Under the pieces are notes generated by a model. The model ran no database searches, had not been told where the DNA came from, and saw only the letters and a list, made by a program, of their open reading frames with translations. A program made the translations under genes and the position numbers. 64,000 nucleotides of DNA, taken from contig NC_019902.2 of assembly GCF_000321415.2 (NCBI RefSeq), positions 558,001 to 622,000 of the forward strand, in the 5' to 3' direction. Source of the DNA: Thioalkalivibrio nitratireducens DSM 14787. GTDB lineage: Bacteria; Pseudomonadota; Gammaproteobacteria; Ectothiorhodospirales; Ectothiorhodospiraceae. This document shows, one piece after another, positions 7,711 to 16,650 of the stretch (positions are counted from its first letter, which is position 1; each line of letters starts with the position of its first letter).

Positions 7711-8968
7711 CAGCCTGCGCGGGGAGTTCGCCCGCGGGTTGGGCGGGCTCCCCGATCTGCGCAGGAGTCCCGGCCGCCACGCCCGCGCAGCCTTCCTGGC
7801 CGTCTTCCCGCGGGCGCAGGAACAGGGGTCCGAAGCGCAGCAGGTACCATCCGAAAACCAGGCTCCAGCACAGCAGGGAAGCGATCAGGGTCATCTGGAA
7901 GTGCCAGCCCAGCGCCATCGCAGCGCGCATCCCCGCCGCCGTCAGCAGCATCAGCACCGCGAGCGGCAGCACGATACCCCGCTCGAGCGGCAGACCCGAA
8001 TGGATACGCCCGGCGATGTTCATCACCAGATAGACCGCCACACCGAGCGCGCCGACCAGCAACAGGTGCCGGCCGGCACCCAGCCAGCCGGGCATCCCGC
8101 CCAGGATCGCGATGCCCATCGCGGCGAAGCCCAGCGCGATCAGCCAGTACACGGAATACAGCATCCACACCCAGGGCTGGCGGAGCGCGCGCCCGATGTG
8201 CCAGTCGTTGGTCAGGTTGAGCAGCGCCGCGGCGGCCGCGAGCGCCAGCCAGCCCGAGACCGGGTGCAGCGGGGCGGCGAACTCGGCCGCGGTATAGAGC
8301 CCGATGCACAGGATCGCGAGGTTGCGGCGCGGCGGGCGAGCCAGGTACTCGGTACCGGAAATTCCGGCCCGCTCGATCTCGTCGTTGACGATGCGCATCG
8401 AGACCCGGCTCATCGCCAGCACGATCAGCGTCATCAGGACCCCCGAGGCCACCAGCAACCAGCGCATCGGGTATCGGCCGTGCAGTGCCTCCCAGTGAAA
8501 AGCGATCACGACGAGCAGCAACGCCAGAACCGCCCACGCGAAGGCGGTGTGGCGGCGCTCCGGATCAGCGAGCACCCGCGGCGCGACGATCGCCAGCAGC
8601 GCGGCGAGGAGCGCGACCTCGAACACGGCCGTGGCCCATGCACCGACCGCACCGCCGTAAAGCCAGCCCAGGCGCGCCCCCAACCACAGAAGAACCAGCG
8701 TCGCCACCACCCCGGGCCGCACCGGCTCCGTGCCGCTGAATTCGGGTGTGGCGGTCAGCAGAAAACCGACGAGCGCGGCCAGCGCGAAACCCAGAATCAT
8801 CTCGTGTGCATGCCAGACGATCGGTCCGCCGGGCACAGCCGGAAGCGGCATGCCCCCGAGCAGGAAGCCGCCCCAGGCCGCCGTTGCAATGACGGCCGTC
8901 AGCGCGGTCAGCAGAAAGAACGGGCGGAACCCGCACAGGAAAAGCGGGGAGCGCGGCACCAGGTCCAT
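7700..8968 (-). CDS. nnrS: NnrS family heme-copper membrane protein
   Basis: A 422-residue polytopic membrane protein with about 12 hydrophobic helices. The N-terminus CGFRPFFLLTAL and the conserved WHAHEMILGFALAALVGF are NnrS hallmarks; the His residues are probable metal or heme ligands. NnrS proteins help cells resist nitrosative stress and are often under NO- or oxygen-responsive control. Here it is the last gene of the long heme-uptake run, 4 bases after the ABC ATPase, which suggests a link between heme supply and this protein. Confidence 0.88.
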   Translation of the reverse strand: MDLVPRSPLFLCGFRPFFLLTALTAVIATAAWGGFLLGGMPLPAVPGGPIVWHAHEMILGFALAALVGFLLTATPEFSGTEPVRPGVVATLVLLWLGARLGWLYGGAVGAWATAVFEVALLAALLAIVAPRVLADPERRHTAFAWAVLALLLVVIAFHWEALHGRYPMRWLLVASGVLMTLIVLAMSRVSMRIVNDEIERAGISGTEYLARPPRRNLAILCIGLYTAAEFAAPLHPVSGWLALAAAAALLNLTNDWHIGRALRQPWVWMLYSVYWLIALGFAAMGIAILGGMPGWLGAGRHLLLVGALGVAVYLVMNIAGRIHSGLPLERGIVLPLAVLMLLTAAGMRAAMALGWHFQMTLIASLLCWSLVFGWYLLRFGPLFLRPREDGQEGCAGVAAGTPAQIGEPAQPAGELPAQAARE

Positions 8969-8972
8969 GGTG

Positions 8973-9791
8973 TTAGCACCCCCCCGCGGGAGCGAGCCGG
9001 CGGGCGGGAGCCGCGAGATGATCCGCGCTGGAGCGGGGGCCGTCCAGGCCGAAACCGTACCGAACCGCCGGATCCTGAAGAAACCGGGCCGTGGTCCGGT
9101 AGACGAACTCGTCGTCGCGTTCCCGCAACGGCCGCTCCACCTCGAAACGGCGCAGGATCCGGCCGGGGTTCGGGGCCAGCATCAGGATCTCGTCGCAGAG
9201 GCGCACCGCCTCCATCAGGTCGTGCGTGATCATCAGGACACCGGCACGCTGCGACTCCAGGTGGTCCAGCAGCAGGCCGTAGAGCTCCTGCTTCAGGCCA
9301 ATATCGAGAGCGGAGAACGGCTCGTCGAGCAGCAGCGGGTCCGGCTCCAGCACCAGTGCACGCGCGAGGGCCACCCGGCTCTGCATGCCGCCGGACATCT
9401 GGTGCGGAAACTTCGCGAGATCCGCGCTTTCCAGGCCCATGCGTGCCGCCAGCGAAGAAGCCTGCTCGCGACGCTGCGCACCGGGCACGCCCGTCGCCTT
9501 CAGCCCCAGCGCGACGTTGTCCAGCGCGGTTTTCCACGGCAGCAGGCGCGGTTGCTGAAACACGCAGGCAGGCACCCGGAATCCGTTGTCGATGCGACCC
9601 GCCTGCACGACGGCGAGGCCCGCGCACAGATGCAGCAGCGTCGTCTTGCCGCAACCGGAGGGGCCGACCAGCGCGAGAACCCGCCCGGCGTCGAGGCGCA
9701 GATCAATGTCCTGCAACACCGTGGTCAGCGCGAAGGCATGGCTGAGGCCTCTCACTTCGAGGCGGGCCAGGGCGGGAGGATTGCGGCTCAT
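8973..9791 (-). CDS. NitT/TauT-type ABC transporter ATP-binding protein
   Basis: A 272-residue ATPase with Walker A GPSGCGKTT, Q-loop FQQPRLLPW, signature MSGGMQSRVALARAL, Walker B LLLDEPFSALD and switch His in MITHDLMEA. The SsuB/TauB-like layout matches its partner permease. Its ATG overlaps the permease stop (ATGA). The substrate is not evident from sequence; the setting among heme genes and nnrS hints at a metal- or porphyrin-related or nitrogen-oxide-related ligand, but this is inference. Confidence 0.85.
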   Translation of the reverse strand: MSRNPPALARLEVRGLSHAFALTTVLQDIDLRLDAGRVLALVGPSGCGKTTLLHLCAGLAVVQAGRIDNGFRVPACVFQQPRLLPWKTALDNVALGLKATGVPGAQRREQASSLAARMGLESADLAKFPHQMSGGMQSRVALARALVLEPDPLLLDEPFSALDIGLKQELYGLLLDHLESQRAGVLMITHDLMEAVRLCDEILMLAPNPGRILRRFEVERPLRERDDEFVYRTTARFLQDPAVRYGFGLDGPRSSADHLAAPARRLAPAGGC

Positions 9792-10576
9792 GCGGTCGTT
9801 CTCCAGCGTTCCACTTCACGCTTCAGGGGTTCCAGCAGCAGGTATTCGACGGCCAGCAGCAGGCCGACGATGGCGGCGATCCAGGCCAGCGTCGCGGTGG
9901 TGTCGAGGTGCGACCGGCTCACCGCGAGCGCCGCACCGACCCCGTCGCTGGTCGCGAGCAGCTCGGCCATCACCACCACTTTCCACGAGATGCCCAGCGC
10001 GGTGATCCAGGCCGGGAACAGATACGACACCAGGTGCGGAAGATGCACGTCGGTGAAACGCATCCAGCGCGGCACCCGGAACACCGTGGCCATGTCCCCG
10101 AGCTGGCCATCCAGCGTCCGCGCACCTTGCATCGCGCCGATGAACGTGATCGGAAAGGCGGCCACGAAGACCGTGAAGATCGGAGTGCCGTCGCCGGCGC
10201 CGAACCACAACAGCGCGAGCACCAACCAGGCGATCGGCGGGGTGCCGATCAGCACCGTGATGATGGGCCGGGACATCATCGACGCAGTCATCGACATGCC
10301 GGCCGCCATGCCGAGTACGCTTCCTGCCAACACGGCCAGCAGATACCCGGCCAACGCGCGCCGGGCGGTCGTGGCGAGCTCCGGCCAAACGGTGCCGGCG
10401 GCGATCCACTCGGCCAGGCGCGCAAACGCGGCGCGCGGGTCGGGCAGGATCAGTTCCCCGTAGAACACGCTGGCCCATTCCCAGGCAGCCAGGAACAGCA
10501 GGAGGCTGGCGATCGCCCCCCAGCCGCTCCACAGGTAGGCCGGGATGCCGGTCAGCCAGCGCTGCAGGGCCATCAT
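9788..10576 (-). CDS. NitT/TauT-type ABC transporter permease
   Basis: A 262-residue inner-membrane protein with six predicted helices and the binding-protein-dependent permease fold. The EAA-like loop is visible around LGISWKVVVMAELLATSDGVG, the conserved sequence of SsuC/TauC/NrtB permeases. It overlaps both neighbours by 4 bases, so the three ABC genes form one translational unit. Confidence 0.85.
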   Translation of the reverse strand: MMALQRWLTGIPAYLWSGWGAIASLLLFLAAWEWASVFYGELILPDPRAAFARLAEWIAAGTVWPELATTARRALAGYLLAVLAGSVLGMAAGMSMTASMMSRPIITVLIGTPPIAWLVLALLWFGAGDGTPIFTVFVAAFPITFIGAMQGARTLDGQLGDMATVFRVPRWMRFTDVHLPHLVSYLFPAWITALGISWKVVVMAELLATSDGVGAALAVSRSHLDTTATLAWIAAIVGLLLAVEYLLLEPLKREVERWRTTA

Positions 10577-11583
10577 GGCTGGCCCGGACCCGGCATCCCG
10601 TAGAAGCCGTCATCGGGCAGACGCCCGCCGACCAGCGCCGGTGTATGGTCGAGCAGCAGCTGGAAAAAGAACTCGACCTCCTCGCGGGCCTGCGCGGCGG
10701 GAACCGCGTCCATGCGGCTTGCGGCAACCGCGTCGGCGACGGCCTCCGCGGTCAGCAGATCCATCGTCGCGGCGACCTCTTCGCCACAGGCGATCGGATG
10801 GTCGCGGCACCAGGTCAGCGACTGCTCGTATGCGCTGCGGATCCGCTCGGCCAGCGCGGGGTTCTCGAGCGCGGCGCCCATCACCGCGATGCCCGCCTGA
10901 GGGATGCGATCCGCGCGGTCGAAGACCTGTCCCCACTCCTGCTGGAGGTCGATGCTCCGGTGCAGGTCCGGCGCGATCAGCCGCACCGGGAAGGACTGCG
11001 TTCTGCGCAGCGCCATCGACACGGCGGGTTCGGCCAGCAGCGCGTGGTCGACGCGGCGCATGACCAGGAGCTGCATCGCGTCCATCGGGCTCGCCACGTA
11101 GCGGAGACGGAAATCCCGCTTTGGGTCCAGGCCCTGGTTTTCGGCCAGCACGCTGAACACGATATCCGGCATGTCGGCGCGAAACGGAATGGCGATCTCG
11201 CGGCCGCGCAGGTCGGCCAGAGTGCGTAGCTCGGCATCGCGCGACACCAGCCAGAGCACGCCCCACGTCGAAACATTCAGCATTTGCAACCGAGAACCTC
11301 GGTTGTACAGGTTGGCCGCGACGTTGGTCGGCATCGCCAGCACCTGCGCACGATCCCCCAGCACCATCACGCGCAACTGGTCCGGATCGCGCCAACCGAC
11401 GAACTCCACCTCGTCCGCGACATCGGCAAGCGCCCCCGACCGGACCATGTGGATCAGCGGAAACGAGACCGCCGCCGGCGGCCCGGCGAGAACCAGGCGA
11501 GGCAAGCGCTCGGCCTGTGCAGGGACAACCGCAAAACCAAATGCCAGGAACAGGATGGTCAACAGAGTCACGAGGTGCCGCAT
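10573..11583 (-). CDS. NMT1/SsuA-like periplasmic substrate-binding protein
   Basis: The start is set at the Met that begins a clear signal peptide (MRHLVTLLTILFLAFGFAVV, cleavage after AQA); an upstream in-frame start would overlap the TonB receptor. About 336 residues with the NMT1/SsuA-like layout (LVLAGPPAAVSFPLIHM at the first strand, LADLRGREIAIPF in the hinge region). It binds the importer's ligand in the periplasm. It begins 1 base after the stop of the TonB receptor, so an outer-membrane-to-cytoplasm route for one ligand is plausible. Confidence 0.8.
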   Translation of the reverse strand: MRHLVTLLTILFLAFGFAVVPAQAERLPRLVLAGPPAAVSFPLIHMVRSGALADVADEVEFVGWRDPDQLRVMVLGDRAQVLAMPTNVAANLYNRGSRLQMLNVSTWGVLWLVSRDAELRTLADLRGREIAIPFRADMPDIVFSVLAENQGLDPKRDFRLRYVASPMDAMQLLVMRRVDHALLAEPAVSMALRRTQSFPVRLIAPDLHRSIDLQQEWGQVFDRADRIPQAGIAVMGAALENPALAERIRSAYEQSLTWCRDHPIACGEEVAATMDLLTAEAVADAVAASRMDAVPAAQAREEVEFFFQLLLDHTPALVGGRLPDDGFYGMPGPGQP

Positions 11584-11584
11584 G

Positions 11585-13786
11585 TCAGAATCTCCCGGTG
11601 AATTGAGCCGCAATGCTCCGCCCCGGCGCGAGGATCTCCTGGCCGGAGACGCCCTGCGTGAGGTGTTCGTGGTAGCGGCGATCGAAGAGGTTAGTCAGGT
11701 TGAGGTCCAGGCTCGCCTGCTTCAGGGCGCCGGCGGAACCGAAGTTCCAGCCGAGGTTCAGATCGGCCGTCGCGAAGCCGGAGGTCTCGTCCTCGCCGCC
11801 GTTGGTGAATTTCGTCGCCACCCGGTCCTGGCGGGCCACCAGCCGTGTCTGGGCGCGCCAGTAAAACCCCCGCTCCGCCGGCTGGCCGAACCCGAAGCGC
11901 AGTTCCGGCGGCGGCGTCTCCGCGAGCGGCTCGTCGTCCTGCCGGTTGTCGGCGCGCAGCCAGGTGAACGTGGCATCGGCGACGAATGCACCGACCGGCA
12001 TGGCCAGTGCCCCCTCCAGGCCCCGGATCACCACGCGGTCCAGGTTTTCGGTGCGCTTGATCGGCAAGCCGCTGCCCGGATGATTCTCCCCCGTGATCCG
12101 GCCCGCGATGTAATCGTCGATCCGGGTGTAGAAGGCCGCCAGCCGATAGTCGAAAACCCCGGACGTTCCCTTCAGGCCGATCTCCAGGCTGGTAGATCGC
12201 TCGGGATCGAGCTGGGGGTTGCCGACATGGAAGAAGCCGTCGCCGCGCGCGGAATCCTCGAAGCGCTCGCGCATGTCGGCGGCGCGATAGGCGCTGCCCA
12301 GATTGACGTAGGGGTTGAGCGTGTCGGAAAACGCGTGGATCGCCCCGAGAGACCAGGACAGCGTGTTGTCGGTCTTGCCGAGCCCGGTGGTCTGCGGCGC
12401 CGGGCCGAAGCCCTTCTGGTCGGCGTCCCCGCGCGTGCGGTCAAAACGCAGCCCCGCGACCAGTGTGGTGGCACCGAGCAGGATTTCGTCCTGAACGAAG
12501 AAACCGGCCGTCTCGATCTCGCCGTTGCGAAACGGGCTGCGCCGAACCGTGTTGTCCTGCTCGAAGGCGGGCGGCTGGTCGATGTAGCGCTCGGGGTCTC
12601 CGGTCATGCGCCAGAACTCGGCGCCGACGTTCAAAAGGTGGATCTCGCCGACCGGTCTCAGATAGCCCAACCGGGCGCCGTCGGTCGCGAAGGTCACGTC
12701 GTTGCGCACGTAGTCTCGGTTCAGGACATCCGACCAGGCCCTGATCTGGCGATAGACCTCCTGGCGGTAGATCGTGCCGGACAGGGTTCCTCCGAGCACC
12801 TCGTGGTCCAATCCGATCTCCGCGAGTTCGCGCGTCTGCCGCGGCGAGCGCAGCGTCACGGTGCCCAGCATCGGTGGAATGCCCGCGCCTCCGGGCTGGC
12901 CCCCGGTACGCGCCGATCCCGGGTACCAGACGTCGCGGTCCTCGTGGCGCTGCAGGTTCAGCTTGAGCGTCGTCTCGGTTGACCAGGCGAAGGCATAGCG
13001 GGCGAGCAGGGAATCGGAGCTGTAGCCGGTGCGTGGCACCCGCCCGTCCGGGCTCCGGTAGTCGTCTGCGTCACGTGCCGCCCCGCCGATGACGAGGCCA
13101 TGGTGCGGACTCGAGTAACGGTACAGGGCGGCGCCCGACAGGGCCTGATCGGCACTCGATCCGCCCACCGAGAACCGGGTCGACTGCGCCGGCGCGTCGG
13201 AGAATACGGGCTCCGGGGTGATCAGGTTGACGGCCCCGCCCAGCGCCCCGCTGCCGTAGAGCACGGATGTCGGTCCCTTGACCACTTCGACCCGATCCAG
13301 CAGACCGAGGTCCAGGAACGAAGCGATCGCTCCCTGCGGCTGTGCCGAGTTCACCCGCACGCCGTCGACGAGGATCACGATGCTCTCTTTTTTCAGGCCA
13401 CGCAGAACCGGGTTCTGCCCCCAGGCACCGTCCGACTGCACCGCAAGGCCGGGTTCACCCCGAAACAGACCGCCGACGGGCGCGGCGGCCGAAGGAGCGT
13501 TGGCCGGCGCGAGGATCTCGACCGACTGGGGGGTCGCGATCGTGTCCGCCTCGTACCCGCGAGCGGTCACGGTGATCTCGGGCAACAGCGTCGCGTCTGA
13601 AGCTGCACTCGGACCACTCTGCCCGAGCATCGCAGCGGCCAGCACCGCAAACACCGGTCCTGGACGGTGACCCGGCCGACGCGCCCAGCCTGCGAACGTG
13701 AAGGACGAGTTCCGCGTGCCGCTCCTGGGCGGCCCCGGGTTTCTCCGGAGCGGGGTGGTCGATGTCTTATCCGTCTTCCTTGCCAT
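11585..13786 (-). CDS. TonB-dependent outer-membrane receptor
   Basis: About 733 residues. The ATG at 13786 has a purine-rich site and is preferred over a TTG six codons upstream. A long basic N-terminus and a hydrophobic signal segment precede the TonB-box-like start LLPEITVTARGYEADTIATP. The plug domain (VLRGLKKESIVILVDGVRVN, VEVVKGPTSVLYGSGALGG) and a 22-strand barrel ending in AQFTGRF follow. This is a siderophore/heme/cobalamin-class receptor. It overlaps the 3' end of hmuV and adjoins a NitT-type importer, so its ligand may differ from that of HmuR. Confidence 0.88.
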   Translation of the reverse strand: MARKTDKTSTTPLRRNPGPPRSGTRNSSFTFAGWARRPGHRPGPVFAVLAAAMLGQSGPSAASDATLLPEITVTARGYEADTIATPQSVEILAPANAPSAAAPVGGLFRGEPGLAVQSDGAWGQNPVLRGLKKESIVILVDGVRVNSAQPQGAIASFLDLGLLDRVEVVKGPTSVLYGSGALGGAVNLITPEPVFSDAPAQSTRFSVGGSSADQALSGAALYRYSSPHHGLVIGGAARDADDYRSPDGRVPRTGYSSDSLLARYAFAWSTETTLKLNLQRHEDRDVWYPGSARTGGQPGGAGIPPMLGTVTLRSPRQTRELAEIGLDHEVLGGTLSGTIYRQEVYRQIRAWSDVLNRDYVRNDVTFATDGARLGYLRPVGEIHLLNVGAEFWRMTGDPERYIDQPPAFEQDNTVRRSPFRNGEIETAGFFVQDEILLGATTLVAGLRFDRTRGDADQKGFGPAPQTTGLGKTDNTLSWSLGAIHAFSDTLNPYVNLGSAYRAADMRERFEDSARGDGFFHVGNPQLDPERSTSLEIGLKGTSGVFDYRLAAFYTRIDDYIAGRITGENHPGSGLPIKRTENLDRVVIRGLEGALAMPVGAFVADATFTWLRADNRQDDEPLAETPPPELRFGFGQPAERGFYWRAQTRLVARQDRVATKFTNGGEDETSGFATADLNLGWNFGSAGALKQASLDLNLTNLFDRRYHEHLTQGVSGQEILAPGRSIAAQFTGRF

Positions 13787-14678
13787 AGCCTGCCCTCGGG
13801 TCAAGAGAGCTGGCTGGCGTGGAGCTTGCTTGCTCGAATGGAATGTGAGTCATCATCGTAGAAAGAACGCGACCCATTCGTATTTGATCTTGGTCAAGGC
13901 TGACTGCGGGAAGGGGAATCACGTGGGGCACCGCGAGGCGGGGATGCCGAGCAACGACACAGTCGACCGCGTATACCTGCCGGATGAGTTCGGGAACCAG
14001 CACGGTCCCGGGATTCCCTTCGGCAACCACACGCCCCGCCGCCATCACCACGATCCGGTCGGCAAACTGCGCGGCGAGATTGAGATCGTGCAGGATCGCC
14101 AGCCCGCCAAACCCGGTAGCCACGAGCTGCCGCACCGTGCGCAGCAGCGCGTACTGGTGCGCGAGATCGAGAGCGGCGGTCGGTTCGTCGAGCAGCAGAT
14201 AGCACGGATCCTGAGCAGAATCGTGCTGGAGCTGGCAGAGCACGCGCGCGAGCTGCACGCGCTGCCGCTCACCACCGGAAAGCGTGGGGTAGATCCGGTG
14301 GGCCAGGTGGGCGGCATCCGCCTGGTGCAGAGCGGCCAATGCCAACTGGCGGTCGCGCGAGCTCCGCGCATGCGGCATCCGGCCCATCAGCGCGACTTCC
14401 AGCGCCGACAGCGGAAAATCGAGCGAGGTCTCCTGCGGTAGAACCGCCCGTCGACGCGCGAGGAGCCGTGGGGCCCAGCGGTCGAGCGCTACCCCGTCGA
14501 GTTGCGCCGTGCCGATGTCGGGAGAGCATTCCGAACTCAGGACGCGCAGCAGGGTGGTCTTGCCCGCCCCATTGGGTCCGACGATCGCGACCAATTCGCC
14601 TGGAGCCAGCCGGAAGTCCACACCGGCGAGCAGGTCCTTGCCGCCCCGACGGATATGTGCGTTCAGTATCTCGATCAC
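13767..14678 (-). CDS. hmuV: Heme ABC transporter ATP-binding protein HmuV
   Basis: A 303-residue ATPase with Walker A GPNGAGKTT, signature LSGGERQRVQLARVL, Walker B LLLDEPTAALD and AILHDLNLAAQFAD. This is the HmuV/FecE layout that energises heme import through HmuU. Family members usually stop soon after the HPxxxxPHVIP motif seen here; this one runs on for about 48 residues into the leader of the next gene and overlaps it by 20 bases. Confidence 0.92.
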   Translation of the reverse strand: MIEILNAHIRRGGKDLLAGVDFRLAPGELVAIVGPNGAGKTTLLRVLSSECSPDIGTAQLDGVALDRWAPRLLARRRAVLPQETSLDFPLSALEVALMGRMPHARSSRDRQLALAALHQADAAHLAHRIYPTLSGGERQRVQLARVLCQLQHDSAQDPCYLLLDEPTAALDLAHQYALLRTVRQLVATGFGGLAILHDLNLAAQFADRIVVMAAGRVVAEGNPGTVLVPELIRQVYAVDCVVARHPRLAVPHVIPLPAVSLDQDQIRMGRVLSTMMTHIPFEQASSTPASSLDPRAGYGKEDG

Positions 14679-15772
14679 GAGTACATCCCTCGTCTGCGCA
14701 GCAGGAGCGCCAGGAAGAATGGCCCGCCCACCAGTGCGGTGATCAGGCCGATCGGCAATTCCGCGGGCGCCACTACGTTGCGTGCCAGGAGATCGGCGAG
14801 CAGCAGCAGGAACGCACCCATCAGCGCGCTGCCCGGAAGCAGGTAGCGGTGATCCGGGCCAATCAGCAGGCGCAGGAGATGCGGAACCACCAACCCGACG
14901 AAGCCGATGATGCCGGAGACCGCAACGGCGGCACCCACCGCCATGGCGGTCAGCGTCACGACCAGGATCTTGATATGTTCGACCCGGATGCCGAGGTGCC
15001 GGGCGACCGACTCGCCGAGCAGGAACGCGTTCAGGGCCATCGCGAGTACTGGCAGAGCCAGCATCGGCAGAAGAATCAGTGGAGCCGCCGCGGCCAAGTT
15101 CGACCAGGTCGCACCGCCCAGGCTGCCCATGGTCCAGAAGGTCAGCGAACGGAGCTGCTGATCGTCCGCGACATAGGTCAACACCCCGGTCCCGGCACCC
15201 GCAACCGCATTGATCGCGATGCCCGCCAGCAACAGCGTCGCGACCGGTGTGTAGCCCCCCTGTTGCGCCAGCCGGTACACCAGCAGGGTGGCCGCGAGTC
15301 CGCCGAGGAAGGCCGCGACGGGCAGCGTATAGATACCTAGCAGAGCAGTTACGCCGTGGAGCCAGGTCGCGCCCAGCACGATCACCGTGACGGCACCCAG
15401 CGCCGCTCCTGCCGACACGCCCACCAAGCCGGGATCCGCCAGCGGGTTGCGGAACAGCCCCTGGAGCGCCGCTCCGCTGACCGCCAGCGCGCTGCCCACG
15501 AGTATTGCCAGCAGCACCCGGGGCAGGCGCAGATGCAGGATCACGTGGACCTCGACGGGATTGAAGCGGGTTGCGTCGGCAAACCCGATGCGGCTCGCGA
15601 GAATGCCGACGATGCGGTCCGGCGGGACAGCAACCGCGCCCTGACCCAGCGACACGGTTGCCACCGCGAGCAAACCCACGGCAAGGCCGAGCAGGGTCCA
15701 GCGTGCCCGCCGGGACCGGTCTCCTCGCAGTGCCGATGCCATCACGGGCTCGGTGGAGACTTGCGCGCTCAC
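14675..15772 (-). CDS. hmuU: Heme ABC transporter permease HmuU
   Basis: A 365-residue FecCD-type permease with about ten membrane helices. Landmarks are LRLPRVLLAILVGSALAVSG, NPLADPGLVGVSAGAALG and the cytoplasmic coupling region GIIGFVGLVVPHLLRLLIGP. It forms the inner-membrane heme channel with HmuV and receives heme from HmuT. It overlaps both neighbours by 4 bases. Confidence 0.93.
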   Translation of the reverse strand: MSAQVSTEPVMASALRGDRSRRARWTLLGLAVGLLAVATVSLGQGAVAVPPDRIVGILASRIGFADATRFNPVEVHVILHLRLPRVLLAILVGSALAVSGAALQGLFRNPLADPGLVGVSAGAALGAVTVIVLGATWLHGVTALLGIYTLPVAAFLGGLAATLLVYRLAQQGGYTPVATLLLAGIAINAVAGAGTGVLTYVADDQQLRSLTFWTMGSLGGATWSNLAAAAPLILLPMLALPVLAMALNAFLLGESVARHLGIRVEHIKILVVTLTAMAVGAAVAVSGIIGFVGLVVPHLLRLLIGPDHRYLLPGSALMGAFLLLLADLLARNVVAPAELPIGLITALVGGPFFLALLLRRRGMYS

Positions 15773-16650
15773 GCAGTCAGCTCCGCACGCAGAATCGGGT
15801 GGAACGCCAGGGCCAGTTCGGTCACCGCGTCCCCGGTACGCGGCCCCATGCCGAGCAGATAGAGCATGTCGAGGACCACGATGCGGCCCTGGCGAACCGC
15901 CGGCGTTGCCGCGAGGCCCGAAGTCGCCAGGGCCGTATCGATTCCACCCAGCGCCTGTACCGACTGCTCGGGCAACACGACCACCTCGGGTGCGGCGGCC
16001 ACAATGGCCTCAGGCGACACCGGCTTGTAGCCGCGAAAGCCGTTCAAAGCGTTGTGCCCGCCGGCCATTCGAATCATCGCCTCGCCCTGCGTGTCTTGCC
16101 CCGCGGCCAGCGGCGAGCCGCGGCCGTGCGCGAGCAGAAGCAGAACCCTGGGCCGATCCTCAAGGTGGATCAGCAACCGCTCGACCCCGTGCAACCGGTG
16201 AGCGACGCGTTCAGCAAGATGCTGTGCCGCATCGGCACGGTCCACGGACCGACCGATGGCCAGGATTCGCCGGGCGATCTCCTTGGGCGAGCCGGCTGAA
16301 GGCACGATGTCGACTGGCAGTCCCGCCGCCCGGATCTGTGCGATGACCTGAGCCGGACCCGCCTGCTCGTCGGCCAGCAGCAGCGTCGGTGCCAGTGACA
16401 GAATGCCCTCGGCCGACAGCACCCGCTGGTAGCCGACCTGTGGCAACGCGCGCGTGGCGTCCGGAAAGATGCTGCTGGTATCGACCCCGACGAGTTGCTC
16501 GGCCGCACCGACTGCAAAAACGGTCTCGGTGACCGATCCGCCAACGCTGATTAAACGTGCAGATCGATCCGTGGCCAGGGCGCCAGGTGCGGCGACGCCG
16601 CAGAGACTGAGCAGACCGCCCAGCAGAACTCGGCGCCGGGTCGCGTTCAT
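15769..16650 (-). CDS. hmuT: Periplasmic heme-binding protein HmuT
   Basis: A 293-residue class III binding protein. A Tat- or Sec-like signal (ATRRRVLLGGLLSLCGVAAP) is followed by RLISVGGSVTETVFAVGA, LVGVDTSSIFP and QVGYQRVLSAEGILSLAPTL. These match HmuT/PhuT, in which Tyr in the GYxRxL motif is a heme ligand. It passes heme from the receptor to HmuUV. Its start overlaps the hemS stop by 4 bases. Confidence 0.92.
   Translation of the reverse strand: MNATRRRVLLGGLLSLCGVAAPGALATDRSARLISVGGSVTETVFAVGAAEQLVGVDTSSIFPDATRALPQVGYQRVLSAEGILSLAPTLLLADEQAGPAQVIAQIRAAGLPVDIVPSAGSPKEIARRILAIGRSVDRADAAQHLAERVAHRLHGVERLLIHLEDRPRVLLLLAHGRGSPLAAGQDTQGEAMIRMAGGHNALNGFRGYKPVSPEAIVAAAPEVVVLPEQSVQALGGIDTALATSGLAATPAVRQGRIVVLDMLYLLGMGPRTGDAVTELALAFHPILRAELTA

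Noticed and set aside
7529-10463. Long plus-strand frames across nnrS and the ABC genes
   Set aside because: They are antisense to genes with clear Walker, permease and NnrS motifs; their Arg/Pro/Gln-rich sequence is typical of shadow translation.
9788-11583. Assigning the ABC importer as a sulfonate or nitrate transporter
   Set aside because: Motifs define only the NitT/TauT class; no sulfonatase or nitrate reductase genes are nearby, and the context is heme uptake.
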